A stretch of 64,000 nt of DNA, taken from positions 2,618,501 through 2,682,500 of the forward strand of contig NZ_CP015849.1 in NCBI RefSeq assembly GCF_001654495.1, written 5' to 3'. Made by a program: the position numbers and the translations under genes. The notes beneath the pieces are model-generated. The model ran no database searches, had not been told where the DNA came from, and saw nothing but the letters and a program-made list of their open reading frames with translations. This document shows, piece after piece, positions 55,235 to 63,724 of this stretch. How positions within the stretch are numbered: the first letter of the stretch is position 1; each line of letters begins with the position of its first letter. Source of the stretch: Streptomyces sp. SAT1 (GTDB taxonomy: Bacteria > Actinomycetota > Actinomycetes > Streptomycetales > Streptomycetaceae).

Positions 55235-55283
55235 GGGCCGCAGGCGTCCGGGGCGGGTCCCCGGCCCCGGACGCCTGCGGCCC
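55235..55283 (-). terminator. Very strong hairpin in the 55.1-55.4 kb intergenic region
   Basis: Perfect 20-bp arms (55235-55254 and 55264-55283, each GGGCCGCAGGCGTCCGGGGC or its complement) around a 9-base loop. It lies 140 bases past the stop of the DUF1707 gene and upstream of the DUF445 gene, so it should insulate the two. The rest of 55091-55423 is GC-rich repeat-like sequence without a gene. Confidence 0.75.
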
Positions 55284-55423
55284 GGGGCGGGTCCCCGGCC
55301 CCGCGAAGTGTCCGTGACCCTGCCGCAAGCCGCCGGTGGCCCCGGCCGCACCGCGCTGACGGACCCGGCCAGGACCCGGCCCGGACCTGGCCTGACCCGG
55401 CCTGCCCCGGCCCAGTCCTGGTC

Positions 55424-56281
55424 CTAGTAGTCCCAGTCCCGGCGCCCGCGCCGGTCCCGGCGCTGCTCCCGGCGCTCGCGGTGCTGCTCCCAGCGCTCCT
55501 CGTGGCGCTGCCGGTGCTGCTCCACGCGCTCCTCCTGGCGGTCCCAGTGCCGCTCCCAGCGGTCGCGCAGCTCCTCGTGCCGGGAGGACTGCAGCTCGCG
55601 GCGCTCCGTCCGGCGGTCCAGCTTCTCCTGGCGGCGCTGCTCCTTCTGGAGCAGCCGCTCGGCCTTGGTGAGCTTGCGTTCGACGGCCACCCCGCCCCAG
55701 AAGGCGAACCCGGTGACGATCACGCGCGGGGCGCCCGGCTCTCCCGGCACGCCCTCCTCGCGGTGGTCGAAGCCGCCCATGATGCCGATGCCGCGGACGA
55801 CGACCTCGACGCCGGGCGGCACGATCACCTGCGCGCCGCCCATGATCGCGATGCAGTTGATCTCCACCTCGCGGTCGGCGAAGTTCGCCTCCCGCAGGTC
55901 GATCTCGCCGCCGCCCCAGAAGGAGAAGCAGCTGAACCGCTTCGGGACCGTCCACCGCCCCTTGCGCTGGAAGCCCGACATCACGGCCACCGCCCACGAC
56001 GACGAGCCCTCGCCGCCGGTGATCCGCGACGCCCAGCTGCCCGGCTCGGCCGGTTCCTTGTGCAGGGACACCGCGGGCGCCGCCGGGCCGCCCCCCGCGA
56101 CGGGCAGGTCACGGGTGATCGGCGCCAACTCGCCGTACGTGCGCGCCTTGTAGGTGGCGTCCAGCCGTTCCTCGAACTCCGCCATGTCCAGGCGGCCTTC
56201 GGCGAGGGCGTCCCGCAGGGTCTCGGCGACCCGTTCGCGATCGGCGTCTGAGGCGCGCAGTTCGGGGGCATCGTCGGTCAT
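55424..56281 (-). CDS. DUF1707 (SHOCT-like) protein with LiaF-like domain and charged tail
   Basis: 285 residues. The N-terminal DUF1707 is ELRASDADRERVAETLRDALAEGRLDMAEFEERLDATYKARTYGELAPITRDLP. The middle holds beta-helix-type repeats (GGEIDLREANF, INCIAIMGGAQVIVPPGVEVVVRGIGIMGGFD, VIVTGFAFWGG) as in LiaF C-terminal domains. The last 80 residues are an unusually Arg/Glu/His-rich coiled coil. It is probably a cell-envelope stress protein; not in an operon with a visible LiaRS pair. Confidence 0.82.
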   Translation of the reverse strand: MTDDAPELRASDADRERVAETLRDALAEGRLDMAEFEERLDATYKARTYGELAPITRDLPVAGGGPAAPAVSLHKEPAEPGSWASRITGGEGSSSWAVAVMSGFQRKGRWTVPKRFSCFSFWGGGEIDLREANFADREVEINCIAIMGGAQVIVPPGVEVVVRGIGIMGGFDHREEGVPGEPGAPRVIVTGFAFWGGVAVERKLTKAERLLQKEQRRQEKLDRRTERRELQSSRHEELRDRWERHWDRQEERVEQHRQRHEERWEQHRERREQRRDRRGRRDWDY

Positions 56282-56314
56282 GTGGAGCAGCCTACGAAAT
56301 CCCCGCGCCGCAGG

Positions 56315-57445
56315 CTATGAGAGCGCGCGTTCCACGCCGTCCACGCCGTCCGCACCGTCCCCGTCGGCCGCGCCGACCGCGCCCGCGACAGTGGCGCCCG
56401 CCGCGTACATCTCGGCGATCACCGCCTCGATGTCCGGTTCGCGCACCGACAGGTCCACCAGCGGGTAGCGGTCCGCGACCCGGGCCAACAGCGGCGCCGC
56501 CGATTCGCCCGCCGGGAAGGACAGCCACTGCCGCGGCCCCTCCACCCGCACCACGCGCGCGCCCGGCACCTCAAGCGGCGGCAGCTCCCGCTCCAGGTCC
56601 ACCACCAGGGTGCGTTCGCCCTGGGCCGCCTCGTGCAGGCCGGGCAGCGAGCCGTCGTACATCAGCCGCCCGTGGTCGATCACCATCACCCGCGAGCACA
56701 ACTGCTCGATGTCCTGGAGGTCGTGGGTGGTCAGCAGCACCGTCGTGCCCTGCTCGGCGTTCAGGTCGCGCAGGAAGGAGCGGACCCGGGACTTGCTGAT
56801 CACGTCCAGGCCGATGGTCGGCTCGTCCAGGTACAGCACCTCCGGGTCGTGCAGCAGCGCCGCCGCGATGTCACCGCGCATGCGCTGGCCCAGCGAGAGC
56901 TGGCGCACCGGGACGTCCAGCAGCTCGGCCAGTTCGAGGAGTTCGACGCAGCGGTCGAGGTTCTCCCGGTAACGGGCGTCGGGGATCCGGTACATGCGGT
57001 GCATCAACCGGTAGGAGTCGATCAGCGGCAGGTCCCACCACAAGGTCGTGCGCTGTCCGAACACCACCCCGATACGTTGCGCGAGCCGGGTGCGCTCGCG
57101 CGAGGGGTCGATGCCGGCCACCCGCAGCCGGCCGCCGCTCGGGGTGAGGATGCCCGTGAGCATCTTGATCGTCGTCGACTTGCCCGCGCCGTTCGGGCCG
57201 ATGTAGCCGACCATCTCGCCGCGCGCCACGGTGAAGGAGATCGCGTCGACCGCCCGCACCTGCCGCCGCTCCCGCTTGAGGAACCCGGTCTTCTTGCGTA
57301 CGTCGAAGACCTTCTCGACCCGGTCGAGTTCGATGAACGCCCCGTTCGCCCCGCCCGTCTTGTCCGCCCTATCCGCCCCGCCCGTCCTGTCCGGCCCGCG
57401 CGTCCCCTCCGGTCCGCCCGGTCCGTGCGCTCCGCCCGTCACCAT
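56315..57445 (-). CDS. ABC-2 type exporter ATPase
   Basis: 376 residues. Walker A is GPNGAGKST, the signature LSLGQRMRGDIAAALLHDP and Walker B VLYLDEPTIGLD; VFGQRTTLWWDLPLIDS is typical of the DrrA/NodI-like subgroup. A Gly/Asp-rich leader of about 35 residues is atypical. With the two permeases encoded just upstream it forms an exporter of unknown substrate. The C-terminus is Ala/Gly/Asp-rich. Confidence 0.87.
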   Translation of the reverse strand: MVTGGAHGPGGPEGTRGPDRTGGADRADKTGGANGAFIELDRVEKVFDVRKKTGFLKRERRQVRAVDAISFTVARGEMVGYIGPNGAGKSTTIKMLTGILTPSGGRLRVAGIDPSRERTRLAQRIGVVFGQRTTLWWDLPLIDSYRLMHRMYRIPDARYRENLDRCVELLELAELLDVPVRQLSLGQRMRGDIAAALLHDPEVLYLDEPTIGLDVISKSRVRSFLRDLNAEQGTTVLLTTHDLQDIEQLCSRVMVIDHGRLMYDGSLPGLHEAAQGERTLVVDLERELPPLEVPGARVVRVEGPRQWLSFPAGESAAPLLARVADRYPLVDLSVREPDIEAVIAEMYAAGATVAGAVGAADGDGADGVDGVERALS

Positions 57446-57463
57446 GCCGTCCTCCGTGTCCCT

Positions 57464-58387
57464 TCAGCTTCCCGTGCTCCGGTACGACCTGAGGCCCACC
57501 CGCCAGGCCAGCCCCGCCAGCGCGCAGCAGACCAACGCCACCAGCGGCGAGAGGAACCCCGTCCAGTGCGGCAGCCCGAGCGGGTACGGCCGCTCCAGCA
57601 CATAGGCGGCGGGCAGCCAGTTGACGAAGGCCAGCGGCAGCACGAACGTCACCCCGCGCACCAGCTCCTTGCCGAACACCGTCGGCGGGTACTGGAGCAG
57701 CGTGGTGCCGCCGTAGGTGAACGCGTTCTGCACCTCGGAGGCGTCCTGCGCCGCGAACTGGAAGGCGGCGCCCGCCACGAACACCGCGCCGAAGATCGCG
57801 CAGCCGCTCACCACCATCACCGGCAGCAGCACCACCTTGAGCACCGTCCAGTGCACGTCCAGCGTGGCCAGCGCGTACCCGAGGACCAGCAGCCCCTGCG
57901 TCACCCGGCCGAGGCGGCGCAGCGCGAACCGGTCGGCGGCGACCTGCGCGAGCACCGGCACCGGGCGGACCAGCAGCGTGTCCAGCGTGCCGTCGCGCAC
58001 CCGCCGCCCCAGCCGGTCCATCGAGCCGATCGCCAGGTCCGCCAGGCCGAAGGAGGTGCCCGACAGCCCGTACAGCAGGGCGATCTCCCCCAGCGAGTAG
58101 CCGCCCAGCGCGTCCACCCGGGAGAACATGAGCAGGATCGCGACGAAGTCCAGCGCGGTCACCGCGAAGTTGCCCAGCGTCGTCATCACGAAGGACGCCC
58201 GGTAGGCCATCGTGGAGCGCAGCCACATCCCGGCGATCATGCGGTAGGCGCGCAGCCCGTCCGCCAGCCGGCCGCGCGCGCCGCCCCGCCCGCCGTGCTC
58301 CGCGCGGAAGCCGGCCCCGGCCGTCGTACCAGCCGCCGCACCGGCCGTCGTACCGGCCGCCGCTGCCCCGGTGGACCGCTCAGCCAC
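57464..58387 (-). CDS. ABC-2 exporter permease 1
   Basis: 307 residues from GTG 58387. An Ala/Gly/Thr-rich leader (about 25 residues, repeated GTTAGAA) precedes six helices starting at AYRMIAGMWLRSTMAYRASFVMTTLG. The DUF990-type loop DRLGRRVRDGTLDTLLVRPVPVLAQVAADRF is present. It is 18 bases before the ATPase gene and overlaps the second permease by eight bases. Confidence 0.83.
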   Translation of the reverse strand: MAERSTGAAAAGTTAGAAAGTTAGAGFRAEHGGRGGARGRLADGLRAYRMIAGMWLRSTMAYRASFVMTTLGNFAVTALDFVAILLMFSRVDALGGYSLGEIALLYGLSGTSFGLADLAIGSMDRLGRRVRDGTLDTLLVRPVPVLAQVAADRFALRRLGRVTQGLLVLGYALATLDVHWTVLKVVLLPVMVVSGCAIFGAVFVAGAAFQFAAQDASEVQNAFTYGGTTLLQYPPTVFGKELVRGVTFVLPLAFVNWLPAAYVLERPYPLGLPHWTGFLSPLVALVCCALAGLAWRVGLRSYRSTGS

Positions 58388-59180
58388 CCTGGACCACCAC
58401 CCGCCGGGTCGCCACCGTCTGGAGCAGCCGTCCGGCCGCCAGCAGCGCCACCGCCCACGCCCCCTGGAGGGCGTACGTGCCCAGCGGCCGCGCCTGCCCC
58501 ATCAGGACGTCGGCGGGGGCCTGGAGCAGCGACGCCCACGGCAGCGCCCGGACGACCTCGCCGAGGGCGCCCGGGAAGACGTTCAGCGGCAGCAGCATCC
58601 CCGAGCAGAACACTCCGGCCAGCCAGGCGATCTGGGTCACGCCCGACCCGTCGAGCAGCCAGAACGCGCTCAGCGCCACCAGGAAGCGGATCCCGAAGCT
58701 CACCAGCATCGCCAGCAGCACGGCGCCGAGGAACGCCGCCCAGGTCACCGGGTCCGTGGGCAGCGCCACCGGGAAGAACAGCGCCCCGAACACGAACGGC
58801 ACCACCCCGCGGCCCAGCAGCTGGAACGTCGCCCGGCCCACGTCCGCCGCCAGCCACCACAGCTGGAGGTCGGCCGGGCGGTGCAGATCGGTCGCGATGT
58901 CCCCCGTACGGATGCGCTCCATCAGCTCTTCCTCGGCCCCGCCGCCCCCGATGGCGAGGGTCGCCAGGAACGCCTGCCCCAGCCATACGTACGTCACCGC
59001 CTGGGAGCGGTCGTAGCCGCCCAGATGCGGCCGGATGTCCCACAGGGCGAGATACGTGTACACGAGGATCAGCCCGAAGACCGTGTTGGTGAACACCCCG
59101 GCCGCGGTGGCCGCCCGATACGTCGCGTACCGTCTGAATCCGCCCGCCGCGACGGCCGCGTACAACCGCCCAGCGCCCAC
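58380..59180 (-). CDS. ABC-2 exporter permease 2
   Basis: 266 residues from GTG 59180, which has GGGAGGGG six bases upstream; the frame extends to 59249 without support. Six helices, with LMERIRTGDIATDLHRPADLQLWWLAADVGRA as the subfamily loop. It pairs with the permease at 57464 and the ATPase at 56315; it is the first gene of that operon. Confidence 0.83.
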   Translation of the reverse strand: MGAGRLYAAVAAGGFRRYATYRAATAAGVFTNTVFGLILVYTYLALWDIRPHLGGYDRSQAVTYVWLGQAFLATLAIGGGGAEEELMERIRTGDIATDLHRPADLQLWWLAADVGRATFQLLGRGVVPFVFGALFFPVALPTDPVTWAAFLGAVLLAMLVSFGIRFLVALSAFWLLDGSGVTQIAWLAGVFCSGMLLPLNVFPGALGEVVRALPWASLLQAPADVLMGQARPLGTYALQGAWAVALLAAGRLLQTVATRRVVVQGG

Positions 59181-59395
59181 GCCACGCCCCTCCCGCCAAG
59201 CCGACACCGAAGCGCAGGAGCCTAGTACGCGCCGGACGTGATGTGCCACGCATTTTCCGTGGACGAGAAGTTCCCGGGCGTGGGAACGGAACGCTTGGTG
59301 CGAGAGTCTTCATCGAGGGGCGCAGAAGGCGCATGAGGGCGTACGCGAACGTATGCCGCGAAACGTGAACACGCGAAACGGAGTCCGTGCACGAG

Positions 59396-62320
59396 ATGAG
59401 CGACGAGCCGCAGCCGAAGGCCGAGGCACCGCGTCCCGCCGGGGAACCGGAGGGGAAGCCGGGGGCGCAGTCGGGAGCGCGACCCGGCGCGGGACCGGAG
59501 ACGGGCCCGGCTGCCGGCCCCGGAGCCGGCCGGAAGGCCGGTCCGGCCGCCGAGCGGCGGGGCGCCGCAGCGGACGCGGCCTCGGACGGGGACTCGGGCC
59601 GGGACTCGGGCCGGGATTCGTCGGAGACCGACGCGGGGGGCGCGGCGGACCGCCGTACGACGACGCCCGCCTGGGCCGCGAAGGAGACCGGCTCCGACAC
59701 CGGCTCCGGCACCGGCACCGACGCGCGCCGGGGACCGCGCTCCGGCGCGGCGCCGACGCCTCCCGGTACCCCGGGCCGCCGGGAGACCACGGCCGGAGCC
59801 GCGGCCCCCCGCACCGCCACGCCCTCCCCCGCCCCGGGCCGGGGCCAGAGCGAGGGCCGGAGCCAGGGTGGCGCGGGCCGTGCCGACCGCGACGTCACCA
59901 CCGCCTCCGCCGCCACGGCAGGCGGGGGCGGCAAGGGCAAGAAGCCCCGGCGCAAGCGGACCGGATGGCGGCGGCTGTTCCCCACCTGGCGGATGACGCT
60001 CGGCGGGTTCCTCACCCTGGTCCTCGTCGGCGTCGGCCTGTTCTTCCTCGGCTACTCCCTCGTGAAGATCCCCGACGCCAACGCCCTCGCCGTCAAACAG
60101 GCCAACATCTACCTCTACGCCGACGGCACCGAGATCGCCCGCGACGGCGAGGTCAACCGCGAGAACGTCCCGCTGGACCAGGTCTCCCAGGCCGCCCAGC
60201 ACGCCGTGCTCGCCGCCGAGGACCGCGACTTCTACAGCGAGTCCGCCATCGACCCCAAGGCCGTGCTCCGCGGCGGCTGGCGCACCGTCACCGGCAAGGG
60301 CAAGCAGTCCGGTTCCACCATCACCCAGCAGTACGTGAAGAACTACTACCTCGGCCAGGAGCAGACCGTCACCCGCAAGGTGAAGGAGTTCTTCATCTCG
60401 ATCAAGCTGGACCGCAACGAGTCCAAGGACAAGATCCTGGAGGGCTACCTCAACACCAGCTTCTTCGGCCGCAACGCCTACGGCATCCAGGCCGCCGCCC
60501 AGGCGTACTACGGCGTCAACGCCAAGGACCTCGACCCGGCCCGCGCCGCCTACCTCGCCGCCCTCGTCAACGCGCCCAGCGAGTACGACGTCAGCGCCCA
60601 CCCGGAGAACCGGCACGCCGCCGAGGCCCGCTGGAACTACGTGCTGGACGGCATGGTCAAGAAGGGCTGGCTCAGCGCCTCCGAACGGACCGGGCTCAAG
60701 TTCCCCGCGCCCAGGTCCGCCACCGTGCCCACCGGCATGTCCGGCCAGCGCGGCTACCTCGTGCGCGCGGTCAAGGACTACCTCGCCAAGAACAAGATCC
60801 TCGACGAGGACGAGCTGTCCGCGGGCGGCTACCGCATCACCACCACGCTCCAGAAGAGCAAGCAGGACGCCTTCGTCAAGGCCGTCGACGAACAGCTGAT
60901 CGACAAGCTGGACAAGAAGAACAACAAGACCGACCGCTACGTCCGCGCGGGCGGCGCCTCCGTCGACCCGAAGACCGGCGAGGTCGTCGCCATGTACGGC
61001 GGCATCGACTACGTCAAGCAGTACACGAACAACGCCACCCGCCGGGACTTCCAGGTCGGCTCCACCTTCAAGCCCTTCGTGCTCACCTCCGCCGTCCAGA
61101 ACGAGTCCACCACCCAGGACTCCCGCACCATCACCCCGAACACCCTCTACGACGGCACCAACAAGCGGCCGGTCCAGGGCTGGAACGGCGGCCACTACGC
61201 CCCCGAGAACGAGGACCAGCAGTCCTACGGCGACATCACCGTCCGCGAGGCCACCGACAAGTCCGTCAACGCCGTGTACGCGCAGATGGCCGTCGACGTC
61301 GGCTCGGACAAGGTCAAGGAGACCGCGCTCGCCCTCGGCCTGCCGGCCGACACCCCCGAGCTGATCGGCTCCCCGTCCATCGCGCTCGGCGTGGCCCAGG
61401 CCAGCGTCCTCGACATGGCCCAGGCGTACGCGACCCTCGCCAACCACGGCAAGCACGGCACCTACACGATCATCAAGAAGATCACCAAGGACGGCGCCAA
61501 CGCGGTGGCCCTGCCCGGCCACGGCAGCACCGCGTCGCAGGCCGTCAGCCGCGAGGCCGCCGACACCACCACCGCCGTCCTGCAGAGCGTCGTGCAGAAC
61601 GGCACCGGCGCCCCGGCCCAGGCCATCGACCGCCCCGCCGCGGCCAAGACCGGCACCGCCGAGAACGACCAGGCCGCCTGGTTCGCCGGCTACACGCCCG
61701 ACCTCGCCACCGTCGTCTCCGTCATGGGCCAGGACCCCGACACCGCCGCGCACAAGCCGCTCTACGGCGCCCTCGGCCTGCCCCGCATCAACGGCAGCGG
61801 CGCGCCCGGCAGCATCTGGGCGCAGTACATGGGCGACGCGCTCAAGGGCACCCCGGTCAGCGACTTCGACCTCAAGCTCCAGCCCGGCGCCGACGAGTCC
61901 CAGGCACCGCCCAGCGGCTCGGCCCAGAGCCCCGGCACCGGCGACGACACCGGCGCAAGCCCCGGGACCGGCGACGACGGCCAGGACACCCGCGGGCAGA
62001 GCACCCACGGCCAGAGCCAGGACCCCGGACAGAGCACCGGGACGCCGGGCGACTCCACCGGCGGCACCCCCACGGACGGCGGCACCGGCGGCGGCACCCC
62101 GGGCGGTCCCGGCGGCGACACCGGCGCCACGGACGGCACCGGCGGCACCCCGCCCACCGGCGGCACCACCGAGGGCGGCGGCACACCCGGCGGGGGCGGC
62201 ACCCCCACCACGGGCGGACCCGGCGGCGGGGGCGCGGGCGCCGACGGCGGCACCGGCACGGGACCGGCCGCGGGCGGCACCGGCACGAACACCGGGACGA
62301 ACACCGGCACCGGCCAGTGA
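59396..62320 (+). CDS. Bifunctional class A penicillin-binding protein
   Basis: 974 residues from ATG 59396 (GTG 59387 is also possible). A disordered cytoplasmic leader of about 190 residues ends in GKGKKPRRKRTGWRR, then a membrane helix (MTLGGFLTLVLVGVGLFFLGYSLV). The GT51 transglycosylase has LAAEDRDFYSESAIDPKA and GSTITQQYVKNYYL. The transpeptidase has GSTFKPF (SxxK), KSVNAVYAQM (SxN) and AAKTGTAEND (KTG). The Gly/Thr-rich extracellular tail (about 840-974) is low-complexity. It polymerises and crosslinks peptidoglycan. Confidence 0.93.
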   Translation: MSDEPQPKAEAPRPAGEPEGKPGAQSGARPGAGPETGPAAGPGAGRKAGPAAERRGAAADAASDGDSGRDSGRDSSETDAGGAADRRTTTPAWAAKETGSDTGSGTGTDARRGPRSGAAPTPPGTPGRRETTAGAAAPRTATPSPAPGRGQSEGRSQGGAGRADRDVTTASAATAGGGGKGKKPRRKRTGWRRLFPTWRMTLGGFLTLVLVGVGLFFLGYSLVKIPDANALAVKQANIYLYADGTEIARDGEVNRENVPLDQVSQAAQHAVLAAEDRDFYSESAIDPKAVLRGGWRTVTGKGKQSGSTITQQYVKNYYLGQEQTVTRKVKEFFISIKLDRNESKDKILEGYLNTSFFGRNAYGIQAAAQAYYGVNAKDLDPARAAYLAALVNAPSEYDVSAHPENRHAAEARWNYVLDGMVKKGWLSASERTGLKFPAPRSATVPTGMSGQRGYLVRAVKDYLAKNKILDEDELSAGGYRITTTLQKSKQDAFVKAVDEQLIDKLDKKNNKTDRYVRAGGASVDPKTGEVVAMYGGIDYVKQYTNNATRRDFQVGSTFKPFVLTSAVQNESTTQDSRTITPNTLYDGTNKRPVQGWNGGHYAPENEDQQSYGDITVREATDKSVNAVYAQMAVDVGSDKVKETALALGLPADTPELIGSPSIALGVAQASVLDMAQAYATLANHGKHGTYTIIKKITKDGANAVALPGHGSTASQAVSREAADTTTAVLQSVVQNGTGAPAQAIDRPAAAKTGTAENDQAAWFAGYTPDLATVVSVMGQDPDTAAHKPLYGALGLPRINGSGAPGSIWAQYMGDALKGTPVSDFDLKLQPGADESQAPPSGSAQSPGTGDDTGASPGTGDDGQDTRGQSTHGQSQDPGQSTGTPGDSTGGTPTDGGTGGGTPGGPGGDTGATDGTGGTPPTGGTTEGGGTPGGGGTPTTGGPGGGGAGADGGTGTGPAAGGTGTNTGTNTGTGQ

Positions 62321-62342
62321 GGACACCGGGTGACGCCTGCCG

Positions 62343-62663
62343 CTAGTGCCCCGAGGTGACCTTCAGGCCCACCACGGACACCAGCAGCAGACAGACGAAG
62401 AAGATCCGGGCGGCGGTCGCCGGCTCCCCCAGCACCACCATGCCGAGCACCGCCGCACCGGCCGCGCCGATGCCCACCCACACGCCGTAGGCGGTACCGA
62501 TCGGCAGGGAACGGGCGGCGTAGGACAGCAGCAGCATGCTCACGACGATCCCCGCGCCGGTCAGGACGCTGGGCACCGGCCGGGTGAAACCCTCGCTGTA
62601 CTTCATCCCGATCGACCAGCCGACCTCCAGCAGACCGGCGACGACAAGCAGAACCCAGGCCAC
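62343..62663 (-). CDS. sugE: SMR-family guanidinium exporter (SugE/Gdx type)
   Basis: 106 residues from GTG 62663, chosen because GGAGG lies eight bases upstream and the family start MAWVLLVVAGLLEVGWSIGMKYS follows. Glu in AGLLEVGW is the conserved proton/substrate residue; four helices are clear and the protein ends VGLKVTSGH. The SugE/Gdx subtype, rather than the EmrE/Qac subtype, is indicated by WSIGMKYSEGFTRP. Gdx proteins export guanidinium in exchange for protons, which fits the riboswitch at 62727-62771 in the leader. Confidence 0.88.
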   Translation of the reverse strand: MAWVLLVVAGLLEVGWSIGMKYSEGFTRPVPSVLTGAGIVVSMLLLSYAARSLPIGTAYGVWVGIGAAGAAVLGMVVLGEPATAARIFFVCLLLVSVVGLKVTSGH

Positions 62664-62726
62664 GACGGGCACCTCCGAGACAACGGCAACGCCTGCCCCA
62701 CGGCCGGGCGTTGCGACGGACACCAG

Positions 62727-62771
62727 GTGCGTCGTCTTTGCCTTCGTCCCGGTACGGCGCGTCTCGTCGGG
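62727..62771 (-). ncRNA. Guanidine-III (ykkC-III) riboswitch
   Basis: Read on the minus strand, the segment starts CCCGACGAGACGCGCCGTAC and continues CGGGACGAAGGCAAAGACGACGC. This matches, as I remember it, the guanidine-III consensus CCGGACGAGGTGCGCCGTAC...GGACAAGACGGCGC, including the invariant CGACGAG, CGCCGTACC and AAGACG blocks. It lies 63 bases upstream of the SugE/Gdx start on the same strand, the expected arrangement. Guanidine binding would turn on the exporter, probably by freeing the GGAGG site. Confidence 0.8.
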
Positions 62772-62800
62772 TTCCCCACCGAGGCTAGCAAAGGAACGCC

Positions 62801-62834
62801 GAAGGGGCCGGTGACCCTGGTCACCGGCCCCTTC
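62801..62834. terminator. Perfect bidirectional hairpin after the GroES-like gene
   Basis: GAAGGGGCCGGTGACC pairs with GGTCACCGGCCCCTTC, 16 bp with a minimal loop, 18 bases past the stop of the gene at 62853. It separates that gene from the riboswitch-sugE unit. Confidence 0.8.
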
Positions 62835-62852
62835 GGGAAGCAGCTCACTCCG

Positions 62853-63209
62853 TCACAGGTACAGACCTGTGGAGTCCTCCGAGCCCTCGAACCGGTCCGC
62901 GGCCACGGCGTGCAGATCGCGCTCGCGCATCAGCACGTACGCGGTGCCCCGCACCTCGACCTCCGCCCGGTCCTCCGGGTCGAACAGCACCCGGTCACCC
63001 GGCTCCACGGTCCGTACGTTCTGCCCGACCGCGACGACCTCCGCCCAGGCCAGCCGGCGGCCCACCGCGGCCGTCGCGGGGATCAGGATCCCGCCGCCCG
63101 ACCGCCGCTCGCCCTCGCTCGTGTCCTGCCGGACGAGCACCCGGTCGTGCAGCATGCGGATGGGCAGCTTGTCCTGATGGGTGCTGTGCTCGTTTCTGTT
63201 GGCGCTCAC
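62853..63209 (-). CDS. GroES-like co-chaperonin homologue
   Basis: 118 residues from GTG 63209. LPIRMLHDRVLVRQDTSEGERRSGGGILIPATA is the GroES start with part of the mobile loop, and EVVAVGQNVRTVEPGDRVLFDPEDRAEVEVRG follows. No groEL is adjacent, and the tail YVLMRERDLHAVAADRFEGSEDSTGLYL differs from housekeeping GroES, so this is an additional GroES-fold protein. Confidence 0.83.
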   Translation of the reverse strand: MSANRNEHSTHQDKLPIRMLHDRVLVRQDTSEGERRSGGGILIPATAAVGRRLAWAEVVAVGQNVRTVEPGDRVLFDPEDRAEVEVRGTAYVLMRERDLHAVAADRFEGSEDSTGLYL

Positions 63210-63252
63210 GCCTGAAACCTACCTGCCTCGACCGATGTCCCTGCTCGGCGGG

Positions 63253-63582
63253 TCAGCGCCGGCGCCTGCGCCCGCTCACGGCGAGCAGGCCCACGACACC
63301 CACGGCGACGAGCGCGACCGGCACGATCCGCTCCAGCCGGGGGGCGCCCGCCTCGTCCGTGAACTGCGCCCGCACCTCGCTCACCACCCGGTTCACCTGC
63401 ACGTACGCCCGCCCGAGGGTGTGGTCGACGTTCGAGGCGACCTTGGCCTTGGCGTCCCCCACGAGCGTCTTCGGGTGCACGCGCACCCCGATCTCGTCGA
63501 GGGTCTCGGCCAGCACCGCGCGGCGACGCCTGATGTCCGCCTCGATCTCAGCCGGGGTTCTGGTGTCCGCCGTGTCCGCCAC
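63253..63582 (-). CDS. DUF3618-domain membrane protein
   Basis: 109 residues from GTG 63582. RTPAEIEADIRRRRAVLAETLDEIGVRVHPKTLVGDAKAKV is the DUF3618 repeat, and IVPVALVAVGVVGLLAVSGRRRRR is a C-terminal membrane helix with a basic end. It is a conserved small actinobacterial membrane protein of unknown role. Confidence 0.85.
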   Translation of the reverse strand: MADTADTRTPAEIEADIRRRRAVLAETLDEIGVRVHPKTLVGDAKAKVASNVDHTLGRAYVQVNRVVSEVRAQFTDEAGAPRLERIVPVALVAVGVVGLLAVSGRRRRR

Positions 63583-63724
63583 CGTAGCGCCTCCGAAGTC
63601 AACTGATGCCTGTCCAGCACAGTCTGTCAGCTCTCACCGCGACCGCACCGTCGGCACCCCCGGTTACCCTCGGACCGACACGGTATTGGCCCCCACGAGG
63701 ACACGCACGAGGAGAGCACCTTCG

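Noticed and set aside
59283..59310. SigE-type promoter (GGAAC...GTCTT) ahead of the penicillin-binding protein
   Set aside because: Two overlapping GGAAC elements are present, but their distances to GTC are 18 and 13 bases, outside the usual 15-17.
59222..62326. A 1034-residue minus-strand frame opposite the penicillin-binding protein
   Set aside because: Low-complexity Gly/Ala/Val/Leu shadow; the plus strand has all GT51 and transpeptidase motifs.
62664..62726. Guanidine-I or guanidine-II riboswitch motifs upstream of sugE
   Set aside because: No CTAGGGTTC/CGAGAG blocks and no paired ACGR hairpins; only the class III pattern fits.
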